DNA from: an uncultured Phocaeicola sp.
GTDB taxonomy: Bacteria; Bacteroidota; Bacteroidia; Bacteroidales; Bacteroidaceae
Reading direction: 5' to 3'
DNA length: 25,895 nt
NCBI GenBank assembly: GCA_948566455.1
Contig: CAOYQO010000032.1
Location: forward strand, 1 to 25,895
Made by a program: the position numbers and the translations under genes. Of this stretch, positions 15,951-24,100 are shown piece after piece. Every line of letters begins with the position of its first letter. The stretch's first letter is position 1. Below the pieces are notes generated by a model, which was given only the letters and a program-made list of their open reading frames with translations, did no database searches and was not told the origin of the DNA.

Positions 15951-16223
15951 TTATTTAAACTTATCTTTCAGAGTCGTACTGGGCCTATAGGTCAACACCA
16001 ACTTAGGCGGAACCAGCATACGCAACTTTGTCGTTGGATTGATGGTAATACGCTCTGCTTTCTTCTTTACCTCAAAAGTACCGAAACTTTGTACAGAAAC
16101 AATATTCCCTTCTTGCAGCTGTTGTGTCATGTCCGACAGCAAAGATGCAATTAGTTCGGATGTATCCTTTATGGTATATCCCAATCTTCGTGACAGTTCT
16201 GAAGTAAATTCCTTATTATTCAA
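15951..16223 (-). CDS. HU-family DNA-binding protein, apparent TTG start
   Basis: A 90-residue HU-like protein. The helical N-terminus (residues 1-40) is followed by SVQSFGTFEVKKKAER (43-58) and an arm of the form ITINPTTKLRMLVPPKLVL (59-77) that retains the NP motif (P63), with the C-terminal STTLKDKF closing helix. HU proteins are dimers that bend DNA and organise the nucleoid. No ATG lies near the N-terminus: the frame runs back to a stop at about 16270 with only TTG (16223) next to the conserved NNKEFTSEL beginning, so a TTG start is likely. It sits 77 bases after rimO and 33 before the HU-LysM gene, which suggests the two HU-type genes are expressed together. Confidence 0.85.
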   Translation of the reverse strand: MNNKEFTSELSRRLGYTIKDTSELIASLLSDMTQQLQEGNIVSVQSFGTFEVKKKAERITINPTTKLRMLVPPKLVLTYRPSTTLKDKFK

Positions 16224-16300
16224 AATCCAGCTATTTTTATAAAGTTCGGTGCTATATTAGCAAAACTTCCGCATATACACAAATTCTTAGGGAAAATTAT

Positions 16301-17599
16301 TTAAATAACCTGTCCAAAAAGGTCGAAATCATCGGAACTTATTATCTCTACCTGGTAAAAGTTACCAATAAGCAACGTTTGTTCACCACGCTCTATCAAG
16401 ACTTCCGGATCCACTTCAGGAGAGTCAAATTCAGTACGGCCGATATAATAATCCCCTTCCAGACGATCAATAATAACTTTCATGGATTGCCCCACTTTTG
16501 CAGCGCTCAATTCGGCAGAAATACCTTGTTGAATGGACATTAATTCATCCAAACGTGCCTGCTTTACTTCCTGAGGTATTTCATCCTCATAATGTGCAGC
16601 TGCGTAAGTACCTTCTTCCTCTGAATATGCAAAAGCCCCCATTCTATCGAAACGCACCTTACGAACAAACTCTTTCAACTCTTCAAAATCCGACTCCGTT
16701 TCTCCGGGATGCCCTACCATTAAAGTAGTACGCAAATGAATACCAGGTACTTCTTTGCGGAATTGTTCTATCAGTTGATAAGTTTCTTCCTGAGTTACAT
16801 GGCGGCGCATTTTCTCCAGCATTGAATTGCTAATGTGCTGAAGAGCTATATCCATATACTTACACACATTAGGACGCTCACGCATCACCCGGAACAAATC
16901 TGTAGGAAAATGTGCAGGATAAGCATAATGCAAACGAATCCATTCTACCCCGGGAATTTCAGATATACGTTCTATAAGTTCAGGAAGCATTTGCTTCTTA
17001 TACAAATCCACACCATAGTAAGTCAACTCCTGAGCTATTATCTGAAACTCTTTTACTCCCTTATTCACCAAATAACGAACTTCATCCAAAATTTCCTCTA
17101 CCGGTCGCGATACATGCCGCCCTGTAATAATCGGAATAGCACAATACGAACATTTCCGGTCGCATCCCTCCGATATTTTCAGGTATGCATAGTGTTTAGG
17201 AGTAGTAAGAGTACGCTCTATATGAAGTTCTTCGTGATAGGCTTTACCTAGATCCAGCAATAACTCCGCCCAGTTAAATTTACCATAAAACTTATCAACC
17301 TGCGGAATTTCAATCGCTAATTCTTTCAGATAGCGTTCAGAAAGACAACCCATTACATATAACTTTTCCAGATTTCCTTCTTCCTTTGCCTGTGCAAATT
17401 CCAGGATCATGTTAATGGATTCCTCTTTAGCATCACCGATAAAACCACAAGTATTGATAACAGCAATCTCTCCTTTAGGCTTTTCCGTATCATGAGTCAC
17501 GTGATATCCGGCTTCTTCCAACTGGCGCATCAAATGCTCCGAATCCACCAAATTCTTAGAACACCCTAAAGTTATGATATCAATTGTTTTCCGTTTCAT
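16301..17599 (-). CDS. rimO: Ribosomal protein S12 methylthiotransferase RimO
   Basis: A 432-residue radical SAM enzyme that adds a methylthio group to an aspartate of ribosomal protein uS12. Three domains: an N-terminal methylthiotransferase domain with its [4Fe-4S] cysteines C13, C51 and C85; a radical SAM domain with CxxxCxxC (C146, C150, C153); and a C-terminal TRAM domain with GNFYQVEIISSDDFDLFG near the end. The GAFAYSEEEGT segment separates RimO from MiaB. It overlaps ftsY by four bases, so the two genes are translationally coupled. Length is normal. All catalytic cysteines are present. Confidence 0.96.
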   Translation of the reverse strand: MKRKTIDIITLGCSKNLVDSEHLMRQLEEAGYHVTHDTEKPKGEIAVINTCGFIGDAKEESINMILEFAQAKEEGNLEKLYVMGCLSERYLKELAIEIPQVDKFYGKFNWAELLLDLGKAYHEELHIERTLTTPKHYAYLKISEGCDRKCSYCAIPIITGRHVSRPVEEILDEVRYLVNKGVKEFQIIAQELTYYGVDLYKKQMLPELIERISEIPGVEWIRLHYAYPAHFPTDLFRVMRERPNVCKYMDIALQHISNSMLEKMRRHVTQEETYQLIEQFRKEVPGIHLRTTLMVGHPGETESDFEELKEFVRKVRFDRMGAFAYSEEEGTYAAAHYEDEIPQEVKQARLDELMSIQQGISAELSAAKVGQSMKVIIDRLEGDYYIGRTEFDSPEVDPEVLIERGEQTLLIGNFYQVEIISSDDFDLFGQVI

Positions 17600-18555
17600 G
17601 CATTCTCCCCAAACAACGAGTCAACAAATTCTTTCTTACGGAACACCTGCAAATCTTCCATACCTTCACCCAAGCCAATATACTTAACAGGTATCTTAAA
17701 CTGATCAGAAATGCCGATAACAACTCCACCTTTCGCCGTACCATCCAGCTTAGTGATAGCCATTGCGGTTACTTCCGTAGCTAACGTAAATTGCTTAGCC
17801 TGCTCAAATGCATTCTGCCCGGTAGAACCATCCAGTACCAATAGAACTTCATTAGGAGCATCAGGAACCACTTTCTTCATTACATTTTTAATCTTAGTCA
17901 GCTCATTCATCAAGCCGACCTTATTGTGAAGGCGACCGGCAGTATCAATAATTACCACATCAGCATTGTTAGCAACAGCAGAGCTTAATGTATCGTAGGC
18001 CACAGAAGCCGGATCAGCTCCCATCTTTTGTTTTACGACAGGTACTCCTACCCGTCCACCCCAGATATCCAACTGTTCCACAGCTGCTGCACGAAAAGTA
18101 TCCGCTGCTCCCAGATAAACGCTTTTGCCCGCTTTCTTGAATTGGTAAGCCAACTTACCAATAGTAGTTGTTTTGCCAACGCCATTCACCCCTACTACCA
18201 TAATTACGTAAGGTTTCTTCGCAATCGGTGCTTCAAAATCATCTACATCGTCCGAATTATTTTCCGTTAGCAAAGCAGCGATTTCATCACGCAAGATAGT
18301 ATTCAGCTCCTGCGCATTCATATATTTTTCAGATGCAGCACGCTTTTCTATACGTTGAATAATATTTAACGTCGTTTCTACACCTACATCCGAAGTTATC
18401 AGCACTTCTTCCAGATTATCAAGCACTTCATCATCTACTTTCGACTTTCCTGCCACAGCACGGGCAATCTTTCCGAATACACTTTCTTTCGTCTTAGATA
18501 ATCCTTTATCTAAAGTTTCCTTCTTTTCCTTTGAGAAAAAACTAAAAAATCCCAT
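17596..18555 (-). CDS. ftsY: Signal recognition particle receptor FtsY
   Basis: A 319-residue GTPase that docks SRP-ribosome complexes at the inner membrane. It has a short N-terminal membrane-binding segment (MGFFSFFSKEKKETLDKG), an NG domain with GVNGVGKT (G1, residues 122-129), DTAGR (G3, 204-208) and TKLD (G4, 268-271), and the ALxAADTFRAAA-like insert (LGAADTFRAAAVEQL, about 148-162). No long acidic A domain as in E. coli, as is usual in Bacteroidetes. A perfect -7 box (TATCTTTG, plus 18587-18594) lies 32 bases upstream, behind the terminator of the ribosomal cluster, so this gene starts a new transcript with rimO. Confidence 0.96.
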   Translation of the reverse strand: MGFFSFFSKEKKETLDKGLSKTKESVFGKIARAVAGKSKVDDEVLDNLEEVLITSDVGVETTLNIIQRIEKRAASEKYMNAQELNTILRDEIAALLTENNSDDVDDFEAPIAKKPYVIMVVGVNGVGKTTTIGKLAYQFKKAGKSVYLGAADTFRAAAVEQLDIWGGRVGVPVVKQKMGADPASVAYDTLSSAVANNADVVIIDTAGRLHNKVGLMNELTKIKNVMKKVVPDAPNEVLLVLDGSTGQNAFEQAKQFTLATEVTAMAITKLDGTAKGGVVIGISDQFKIPVKYIGLGEGMEDLQVFRKKEFVDSLFGENA

Positions 18556-18586
18556 ATCCTATTTTTTTGTACAATACATTATGCCA

Positions 18587-18594
18587 CAAAGATA
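18587..18594 (-). promoter_or_regulatory. -7 promoter box ahead of ftsY
   Basis: TATCTTTG on the minus strand matches TAnnTTTG exactly and lies between the ribosomal terminator and the ftsY start, giving a leader of about 25 bases with AGGAT before the ATG. A good -33 TTTG was not found at the usual spacing, which lowers confidence. Confidence 0.45.
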
Positions 18595-18631
18595 TAACAA
18601 AGTAATGAAAGTACGGAGATAAAGTACAAAA

Positions 18632-18666
18632 AAAATCCCCTTACCGGAATACGATAAGAGGATTTT
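18632..18666 (-). terminator. Terminator of the rpmB-rpmG-DUF4295 transcript
   Basis: On the minus strand AAAATCCTCTTATCG pairs with CGGTAAGGGGATTTT (two G-T wobbles) around a five-base loop, and the stem is followed by TTTTTGTAC. A textbook Rho-independent terminator between DUF4295 and ftsY, so the two gene groups are separate transcripts. Confidence 0.92.
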
Positions 18667-18694
18667 ATAATTAAACGTCTTTCGACGGACTATC

Positions 18695-18853
18695 TTATTT
18701 CTTGAAAAAGTCTTGTACTTTTTCGTTCAATACCATTTGTTCATCAAAGATGTAAGCACCAGTCTTCGGAGACTTAACCATCTTGATAACCTTTGTATAA
18801 GCACGACCTTCTTTAGAACCTTCGTGCAAACTTGCTACAGTTTTCTTTGCCAT
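18695..18853 (-). CDS. DUF4295 small ribosomal protein (bL38-type)
   Basis: A 52-residue basic protein, MAKKTVASLHEGSKEGRAYT at the start and QDFFKK at the end, which I recognise as the DUF4295 family, restricted to Bacteroidetes. It follows rpmG by 12 bases and lies ahead of the terminator at 18632, i.e. it is the last gene of the ribosomal protein cluster. The family has been assigned as a ribosomal protein (bL38) from Flavobacterium ribosome structures; I recall this from the literature and did not check it. It is too short for many gene finders and easily overlooked. Role here: probable large-subunit component. Confidence 0.88.
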   Translation of the reverse strand: MAKKTVASLHEGSKEGRAYTKVIKMVKSPKTGAYIFDEQMVLNEKVQDFFKK

Positions 18854-18865
18854 GGGTTATACTTA

Positions 18866-19054
18866 TTATTTAATTTCTTTATGTACTGTTACTCTCTTCA
18901 GGATCGGATTGTATTTCTTCAATTCCAATCTTTCAGTTGTATTCTTTCTGTTCTTAGTAGTGATATAACGAGAAGTTCCCGGCATACCGCTATCTTTGTG
19001 TTCTGTGCATTCCAGAATCACCTGTACTCTGTTACCTTTTGCTTTCTTTGCCAT
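18866..19054 (-). CDS. rpmG: 50S ribosomal protein L33 (bL33)
   Basis: A 62-residue basic protein of the large ribosomal subunit: MAKKAKGNRVQVILEC at the start and a C-terminal LELKKYNPILKRVTVHKEIK, the L33 signature. Only one cysteine (C16) is present, so the zinc-binding CxxC pairs of zinc-type L33 are missing and this is a zinc-independent form. It follows rpmB by 22 bases and precedes DUF4295 by 12, matching a conserved Bacteroidetes cluster. Confidence 0.96.
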   Translation of the reverse strand: MAKKAKGNRVQVILECTEHKDSGMPGTSRYITTKNRKNTTERLELKKYNPILKRVTVHKEIK

Positions 19055-19076
19055 AATCAGTATTCTCCTCTACTTT

Positions 19077-19337
19077 TTAGCCAATTACTTTAATGCTTTT
19101 CCAATCACAATAACCTTTTGCTACTGCGTCGTTCAAAGCAGCGTCCAGTCCTTTCTTATTAATAATACGCAGACCGTTAGCACAAATGCTAAGGCTGATC
19201 CAGCAATCTTGCTCTACATAGTAGAACTTCTTGTTAAACAAGTTCAAATCAAAGGTTCTCTTAGTTCTTCTCTTTGAGTGTGAAACATTGTTGCCAATCA
19301 TGGCTTTCTTTCCGGTAATTTGACAAATCTTCGACAT
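19077..19337 (-). CDS. rpmB: 50S ribosomal protein L28 (bL28)
   Basis: An 86-residue basic protein with the L28 signature (KICQITGKKAMIGNNVSHSKRRTKR and LNLFNKKFYY...; the Cys4 zinc pattern is incomplete, as in other Bacteroidetes L28 proteins). First gene of the rpmB-rpmG-DUF4295 transcript. The start MSKICQ is preceded by an A/T-rich leader, and a possible promoter lies at 19387-19394. A structural large-subunit protein required for ribosome assembly. Confidence 0.96.
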   Translation of the reverse strand: MSKICQITGKKAMIGNNVSHSKRRTKRTFDLNLFNKKFYYVEQDCWISLSICANGLRIINKKGLDAALNDAVAKGYCDWKSIKVIG

Positions 19338-19386
19338 TTCTATCTTATTTTTATAGTTTTTATCTATACTTATTTTAAACAGAGCG

Positions 19387-19394
19387 CAAAGTAA
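19387..19394 (-). promoter_or_regulatory. Candidate -7 box ahead of rpmB
   Basis: TTACTTTG on the minus strand is one mismatch from TAnnTTTG. A CTTG lies 20 bases upstream in place of the -33 TTTG, and an exact TTTG lies at the shorter spacing of 16. The 121 bases between pncC and rpmB (19338-19458) show no clear terminator. Confidence 0.35.
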
Positions 19395-19458
19395 GTACTT
19401 TTATCGATACCAAACAAGTTTTTCATAAAATAATTCATTGTCTGATAGCATTTTTTCT

Positions 19459-19926
19459 TCATTTTAAGCACTCACAGAGCATCATTAGAGCATTTTGAAT
19501 GGCTTTTTGCACATTTCCACCCCTTCCATCATCTCCCTCTTGTCTGAAAGTTACAATTTCATTTTTATAGGCAGCAGCAATCCATACCGTTCCGACGGGC
19601 TTTTCCGCTGTCCCCCCTCCGGGACCTGCAATTCCTGATGTAGCGACAGCGCAATCTGTTTTCAACGCTTTCATCGCACCTTTCACCATCTCGATAACAG
19701 TCTCCCGACTGACAGCTCCATATTTCTCCAAAGTTTCAGCAGAGACATGAAGCAGAGACATCTTTACCTCATTAGAATATGCCACAATCCCTCCGTTAAA
19801 GTATTCCGAACTCCCCGGAACAGAAGTCACCAGAGCTGCAATACTACCTCCCGTACAACTTTCTGCGGTGGAAAGGGACAAATTCTTCGATTTTAATAAC
19901 TCCCCAATCCTTTCTTCCAGCTTCAT
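19459..19926 (-). CDS. pncC: Nicotinamide-nucleotide amidase (PncC/CinA C-terminal domain)
   Basis: A 155-residue protein corresponding to the CinA C-terminal domain, which deamidates NMN to NaMN in the pyridine nucleotide cycle. Family motifs: AESCTGG (residues 21-27) containing the proposed catalytic serine, GGIVAYSNEVK, a SGIAGPGGGT block (about 94-103) and KPVGTVWIA (about 106-114). The N-terminal MoaB-like half found in full-length CinA is absent and there is no sign of it upstream, so this is a stand-alone PncC rather than a truncation. The ATG at 19926 starts MKLEERIGELL; an upstream frame from 19977 is only an A/T-rich extension. It is downstream of tsaD on the same strand, separated by 175 bases containing an 11-base repeat array. 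Confidence 0.92.
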   Translation of the reverse strand: MKLEERIGELLKSKNLSLSTAESCTGGSIAALVTSVPGSSEYFNGGIVAYSNEVKMSLLHVSAETLEKYGAVSRETVIEMVKGAMKALKTDCAVATSGIAGPGGGTAEKPVGTVWIAAAYKNEIVTFRQEGDDGRGGNVQKAIQNALMMLCECLK

Positions 19927-19987
19927 ATACCTTATATATATATTATTTCTATATTTTGTTCTATTTTTCCTCTCCACATCACCAAAT

Positions 19988-20071
19988 CCATATCAACTCC
20001 GTATTTGCTCCGTATCTATACACTTGGACTTGGTATGGAGTTGGTATGGACCAGACACGGACCAGGTATGG
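19988..20071. repeat. Two opposed arrays of an 11-base repeat between tsaD and pncC
   Basis: Plus orientation: four consecutive 11-base units at 20028-20038 (ACTTGGTATGG), 20039-20049 (AGTTGGTATGG), 20050-20060 (ACCAGACACGG) and 20061-20071 (ACCAGGTATGG), loosely ASYWGGTAYGG. Minus orientation: units at 19988-19998 and 19999-20009 (read on the minus strand AGTTGATATGG and AGCAAATACGG) plus a partial at 20010-20016. Thus 19988-20004 can pair with 20033-20049 in a plus-strand RNA over 17 positions with three G-U wobbles. It is non-coding; function unknown. Confidence 0.8.
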
Positions 20072-20101
20072 TGCAGACTAGAAAGTGTCCTGAAATTCCT
20101 T

Positions 20102-21124
20102 TTACTGCAACGTTACGCGTGAGTAAGCCGGTGCATCTATCGAACAGAAATCTTTATCCTGATATTTGAAATAACCTGTAATCGCAATCATAGCGGCATT
20201 ATCCGTCGTATAGCTGAACTTTGGAATAAATATATTCCACCCATACTTTTCGGCATGTTCACGAAAGGCATTGCGCAGGCCATTATTAGCAGAAACACCA
20301 CCGGCCACGGCTACTTGCTTTATCTTATATTCTTTAGCAGCCTTACGGAGCTTATCCATCAGGATATCCACCACAGTAGCTTCAAGCGAAGCCGCCAAAT
20401 CTACCTTGTGATGCTCGATGAAATCGGGATCTTCCTTCATCCAGTCACGCAAAGAATACAGGAATGAGGTTTTCAAACCGCTGAAACTATAATCTAATCC
20501 AGGGATATGAGGTTTGCTAAAAGTAAATGCCTTCGGATTTCCCTGACGGGCCAACTTATCAATAATCGGACCACCGGGATACCCCAATCCCATTACCTTC
20601 GAACACTTGTCGATGGCTTCTCCAGCAGCATCATCAATCGTCTGCCCTAAAATCTCCATATCATTGTATGCCTTTACCAGGATAATTTGCGAATTTCCTC
20701 CCGATACAAGCAAGCAAAGAAAAGGAAATTCAGGCTGAGTATTCTCTTCACCTTCTGCTTTAATAAAATGGGCTAACACATGACCTGTCAGATGATTAAC
20801 ATCAATCATAGGAATACCTAAAGAACGAGCAAAACCTTTGGCAAATGACACACCTACCAACAAAGAGCCCATCAATCCCGGTCCTCTGGTAAACGCCACT
20901 GCACTCAATTCTTCCTTAGTCACTCCGGCGCGTTTCAATGCTTCATGCACCACCGGAACTATGTTTTGCTGATGTGCACGTGAAGCTAATTCGGGAACTA
21001 CACCACCATAGGCTTCATGCACCGCCTGACTGGAAACGACGTTTGATAGCAGATACCCATCTTTGATGACGGCAGCAGAGGTGTCATCGCAAGAGCTTTC
21101 TATTCCTAAAATTATTGTACTCAT
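20102..21124 (-). CDS. tsaD: tRNA N6-adenosine threonylcarbamoyltransferase TsaD
   Basis: A 340-residue Kae1/Qri7-family protein (also annotated gcp or ygjD) that, with TsaB, TsaC and TsaE, forms t6A37 in ANN-decoding tRNAs. The metal ligands are present: H111 and H115 (NHLTGHVLAH) and D308 (TTDNAAMIA). Nucleotide-binding blocks include GIESSCDDTS (7-16), VSGGNSQI (140-147) and VAGGVSANNGLR (273-284). The ATG at 21124 gives the conserved MSTIILGIESSCDDTS start; an earlier start at 21151 would add nine residues and cross the promoter. It is divergent from tamB; a perfect -7 box (TACTTTTG) is at 21149-21156. Confidence 0.97.
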   Translation of the reverse strand: MSTIILGIESSCDDTSAAVIKDGYLLSNVVSSQAVHEAYGGVVPELASRAHQQNIVPVVHEALKRAGVTKEELSAVAFTRGPGLMGSLLVGVSFAKGFARSLGIPMIDVNHLTGHVLAHFIKAEGEENTQPEFPFLCLLVSGGNSQIILVKAYNDMEILGQTIDDAAGEAIDKCSKVMGLGYPGGPIIDKLARQGNPKAFTFSKPHIPGLDYSFSGLKTSFLYSLRDWMKEDPDFIEHHKVDLAASLEATVVDILMDKLRKAAKEYKIKQVAVAGGVSANNGLRNAFREHAEKYGWNIFIPKFSYTTDNAAMIAITGYFKYQDKDFCSIDAPAYSRVTLQ

Positions 21125-21148
21125 ATCGTTATTTACGTTTAAACGCTG

Positions 21149-21156
21149 CAAAAGTA
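21149..21156 (-). promoter_or_regulatory. -7 promoter box ahead of tsaD
   Basis: TACTTTTG on the minus strand matches TAnnTTTG exactly, 24 bases upstream of the tsaD ATG. The sequence at the -33 distance is not TTTG. A second CTACTTTT lies 12 bases further upstream, so the region holds a short direct repeat. Confidence 0.5.
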
Positions 21157-21198
21157 GTGATAAAAGTAGGATTGATAACGTATTATTTCATATTTTTG

Positions 21199-24100
21199 TT
21201 GGCTAATTCAAACAAACCGCCTATCAGAAAGTTAAAAAAGACAGTTCGCTGGGTGCTCGGTATTATACTTAGTTTGTATATCGGGACTATATTGTTGTTG
21301 AACATTCCTTACGTTCAGCGACAAATATCCGTGCTGGTTGCAAACGAATTGGCTAACGTTCTGGGTACGCAACTGACCATCGGGCGGATAAATATGGGAC
21401 TGCTAAACCGCATCATAATCGATGACTTATTATTGAATGACCAGTCCGATAAAGAAATGCTGAAAATATCCCGTCTTTCAGCTAAATTCGATATATTACC
21501 CCTATTCAAGGGAAAAGTTTCCATCAGTAACGTGCAGTTATTTGGTTTTAACATCAATCTGGAAAAGAAAACACCGGAAGATATACCCAATTTCCAGTTC
21601 GTACTTGATGCATTTGCCTCTAAAGATACCATCAAAAAAGAAAGTAATCTGGATATCCGCATCAATTCTTTATTGATACGGCGCGGCAAGCTGTCCTACA
21701 ATGTGCTGTCGGCAGAAGAAACACCGGGAAAGTTCAATGCACAGCACATACAGCTACGTAACATTATTGCCAATATCTCCTTAAAAGCACTTCAAAATGA
21801 TTCTATAAATGCTGCTATCAAACGTTTAAGTATAGAAGAAGAAAATTCCGGATTTGAGTTAAAAAGGCTGAGCTTAAAGGTTGTTGCAAATGATCAGAAG
21901 ATGAATATCGAGAATTTTGCAATCGACCTGCCCAATACTTCACTTGCCATGGACACCATACGTATGGAATATGACAGTCTGGGGGCCTTTGGCAATTTTG
22001 CTAATGATGTTCACTTCTCGTTCCGTATGCTGCCTTCAGATATCGTACTTCGTGATTTGGCAGCATTTGTTCCCGCATTTTCTCCTTTCAAAGAAAAGCT
22101 GCAAATAGCTGTAGAAACAAACGGTACCATTAACCAGCTGAACTGTCCCCACCTGTCAATTACAGGAGGACCACATTTCCGTTTGAGAGGAGATGTATCT
22201 TTTCAGGATCTATCCCGTCCTCAGGATGCATTTGTATTTGGTAACCTGTCCAATCTATATGCCGATCCGGAAGGGGTTGCCTTTTTTGTACGCAACTTGA
22301 GTAAGAATTACGAGGGTGTTCCTCCTATATTGCAACGTTTTGGCACCATTTCATTTCATGGAGAAGTATCAGGCTATTTCACGGACATCGTAACTTATGG
22401 TTTGGTACACACAGATATTGGCTCCATCAAGACGGACTTGAAAATAAGCTCAGATAAGGAAAAAGGTTATTTTGCATATTCGGGTGCCGTGAAGACTGAA
22501 GAACTCGAATTGGGCAATATGCTGGATAACGAAAAGCTGGGAAAAGTAACTTTCAATCTTGACGTTGAAGGTAGCCACTATGATAATCAATATCCTTCCA
22601 TTGTGATGAAAGGATTAATCGCTTCCATCGACTATAGTGATTATAACTATGAGAATATCACACTGGACGGAAAATACAAACAAGGCGGTTTCAATGGAAA
22701 AGTTGCATTGGATGACGAGAATGGGTCTATTCTGCTGAACGGTAATATCAATACCGTCAGCCGTATACCGACTTTCAACTTTCACGCCAGCATTCGCAAT
22801 GTGCGTCCGCACGAACTCCACCTGACCCCCAAATATGAGGATACGGAACTTTCTGTTCAATTAACAGCCGACTTCACGGGTGGCTCCATTGATGAAATGA
22901 ATGGAGAAATCAATATCGACAGTCTGCAATTCACTGCACCCGATAAGGAGTATTTTCTGGATAACCTGAAAATCGCTGCCAGCCAGAGAGATAGTTCTCA
23001 TAAACAGCTGACAGTAACATCTAATTTCCTGAATGCAAGTATCGAGGGAGATTATTCCTATCGTACCCTGCCTGCCAGTGTAATGAATATCATGCGGAAA
23101 TACATTCCCGCTCTGATATTACCGGACAAGAAACCCATAGAAAGCGAGAATAATTTCCATTTTGATGTAAACATCTTCAATACGGATTTATTATCCACTG
23201 TATTCAATGTTCCCATTAAAATCTATACACACTCTACCCTCAAAGGTTATTTTAATGACAAAGCGCAACGTCTACGGGTAGAGGGATATTTCCCACGGTT
23301 GCGTTACGGAGATAAATTCATTGAGTCCGGGATGTTACTATGCGAAAATCCGGGTGACAAAATTCATGCCCGCCTGCGCTTCAATAACCGCAAGCCGACA
23401 GGTGCAATAAACATTGCATTGGAAGCTCAGGCCAAAGACGACCTTATTCAGACTTCCCTAAACTGGGGTAACAGTAGTTCCGTCACCTATAGTGGTAAAC
23501 TGGCTGCTACTGCACATTTTCTCCGTGCACAAACTGAGGAGCTGGATAATAAACGTTCCCGTAGGGCTGTTTCGGCATTGAAAACAATCGTAGATGTGCA
23601 AAAGACGGATATCATTCTGAATGATACTCTATGGGAAATACACCCCTCACAAGTAGTCATTGATTCCGGGAAAATACATATTAATGATTTCTATTTCAGC
23701 CACAAAGACCGACACTTGCGCATCAATGGGGTTATTTCGGAAGAACCCAATGACACGATACGTCTGGACTTGAAAGACATTAATATAGGATATGTATTCG
23801 ACATAGCTGACCTTGGAGTTAACTTTAAGGGTGAAGCTACCGGTCCTGCCTATGCCAGTGGAGTATTAAAGACCCCCGTTATGTATACCGACCTATTTAT
23901 CCGAAGTCTTGGGTTGAACGACGGATTGTTGGGCGATGCCAATATTCATGGAGAATGGCATCACGAAGTAAAAGGAATTTATCTCGATGCACATATTCGT
24001 GAGAAAGACATAGCCAAAAGTCATGTATATGGATATATCTACCCCATAAAACCTACAAGTGCACTCAACTTACAGATTGAAGCGGACAGCACCAATCTCA

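Noticed and set aside
19868..20122. Plus-strand frame of 84 codons reading WSWYGPDTDQVW
   Set aside because: It is a translation of the 11-base repeat array plus the pncC antisense start, not a protein family.
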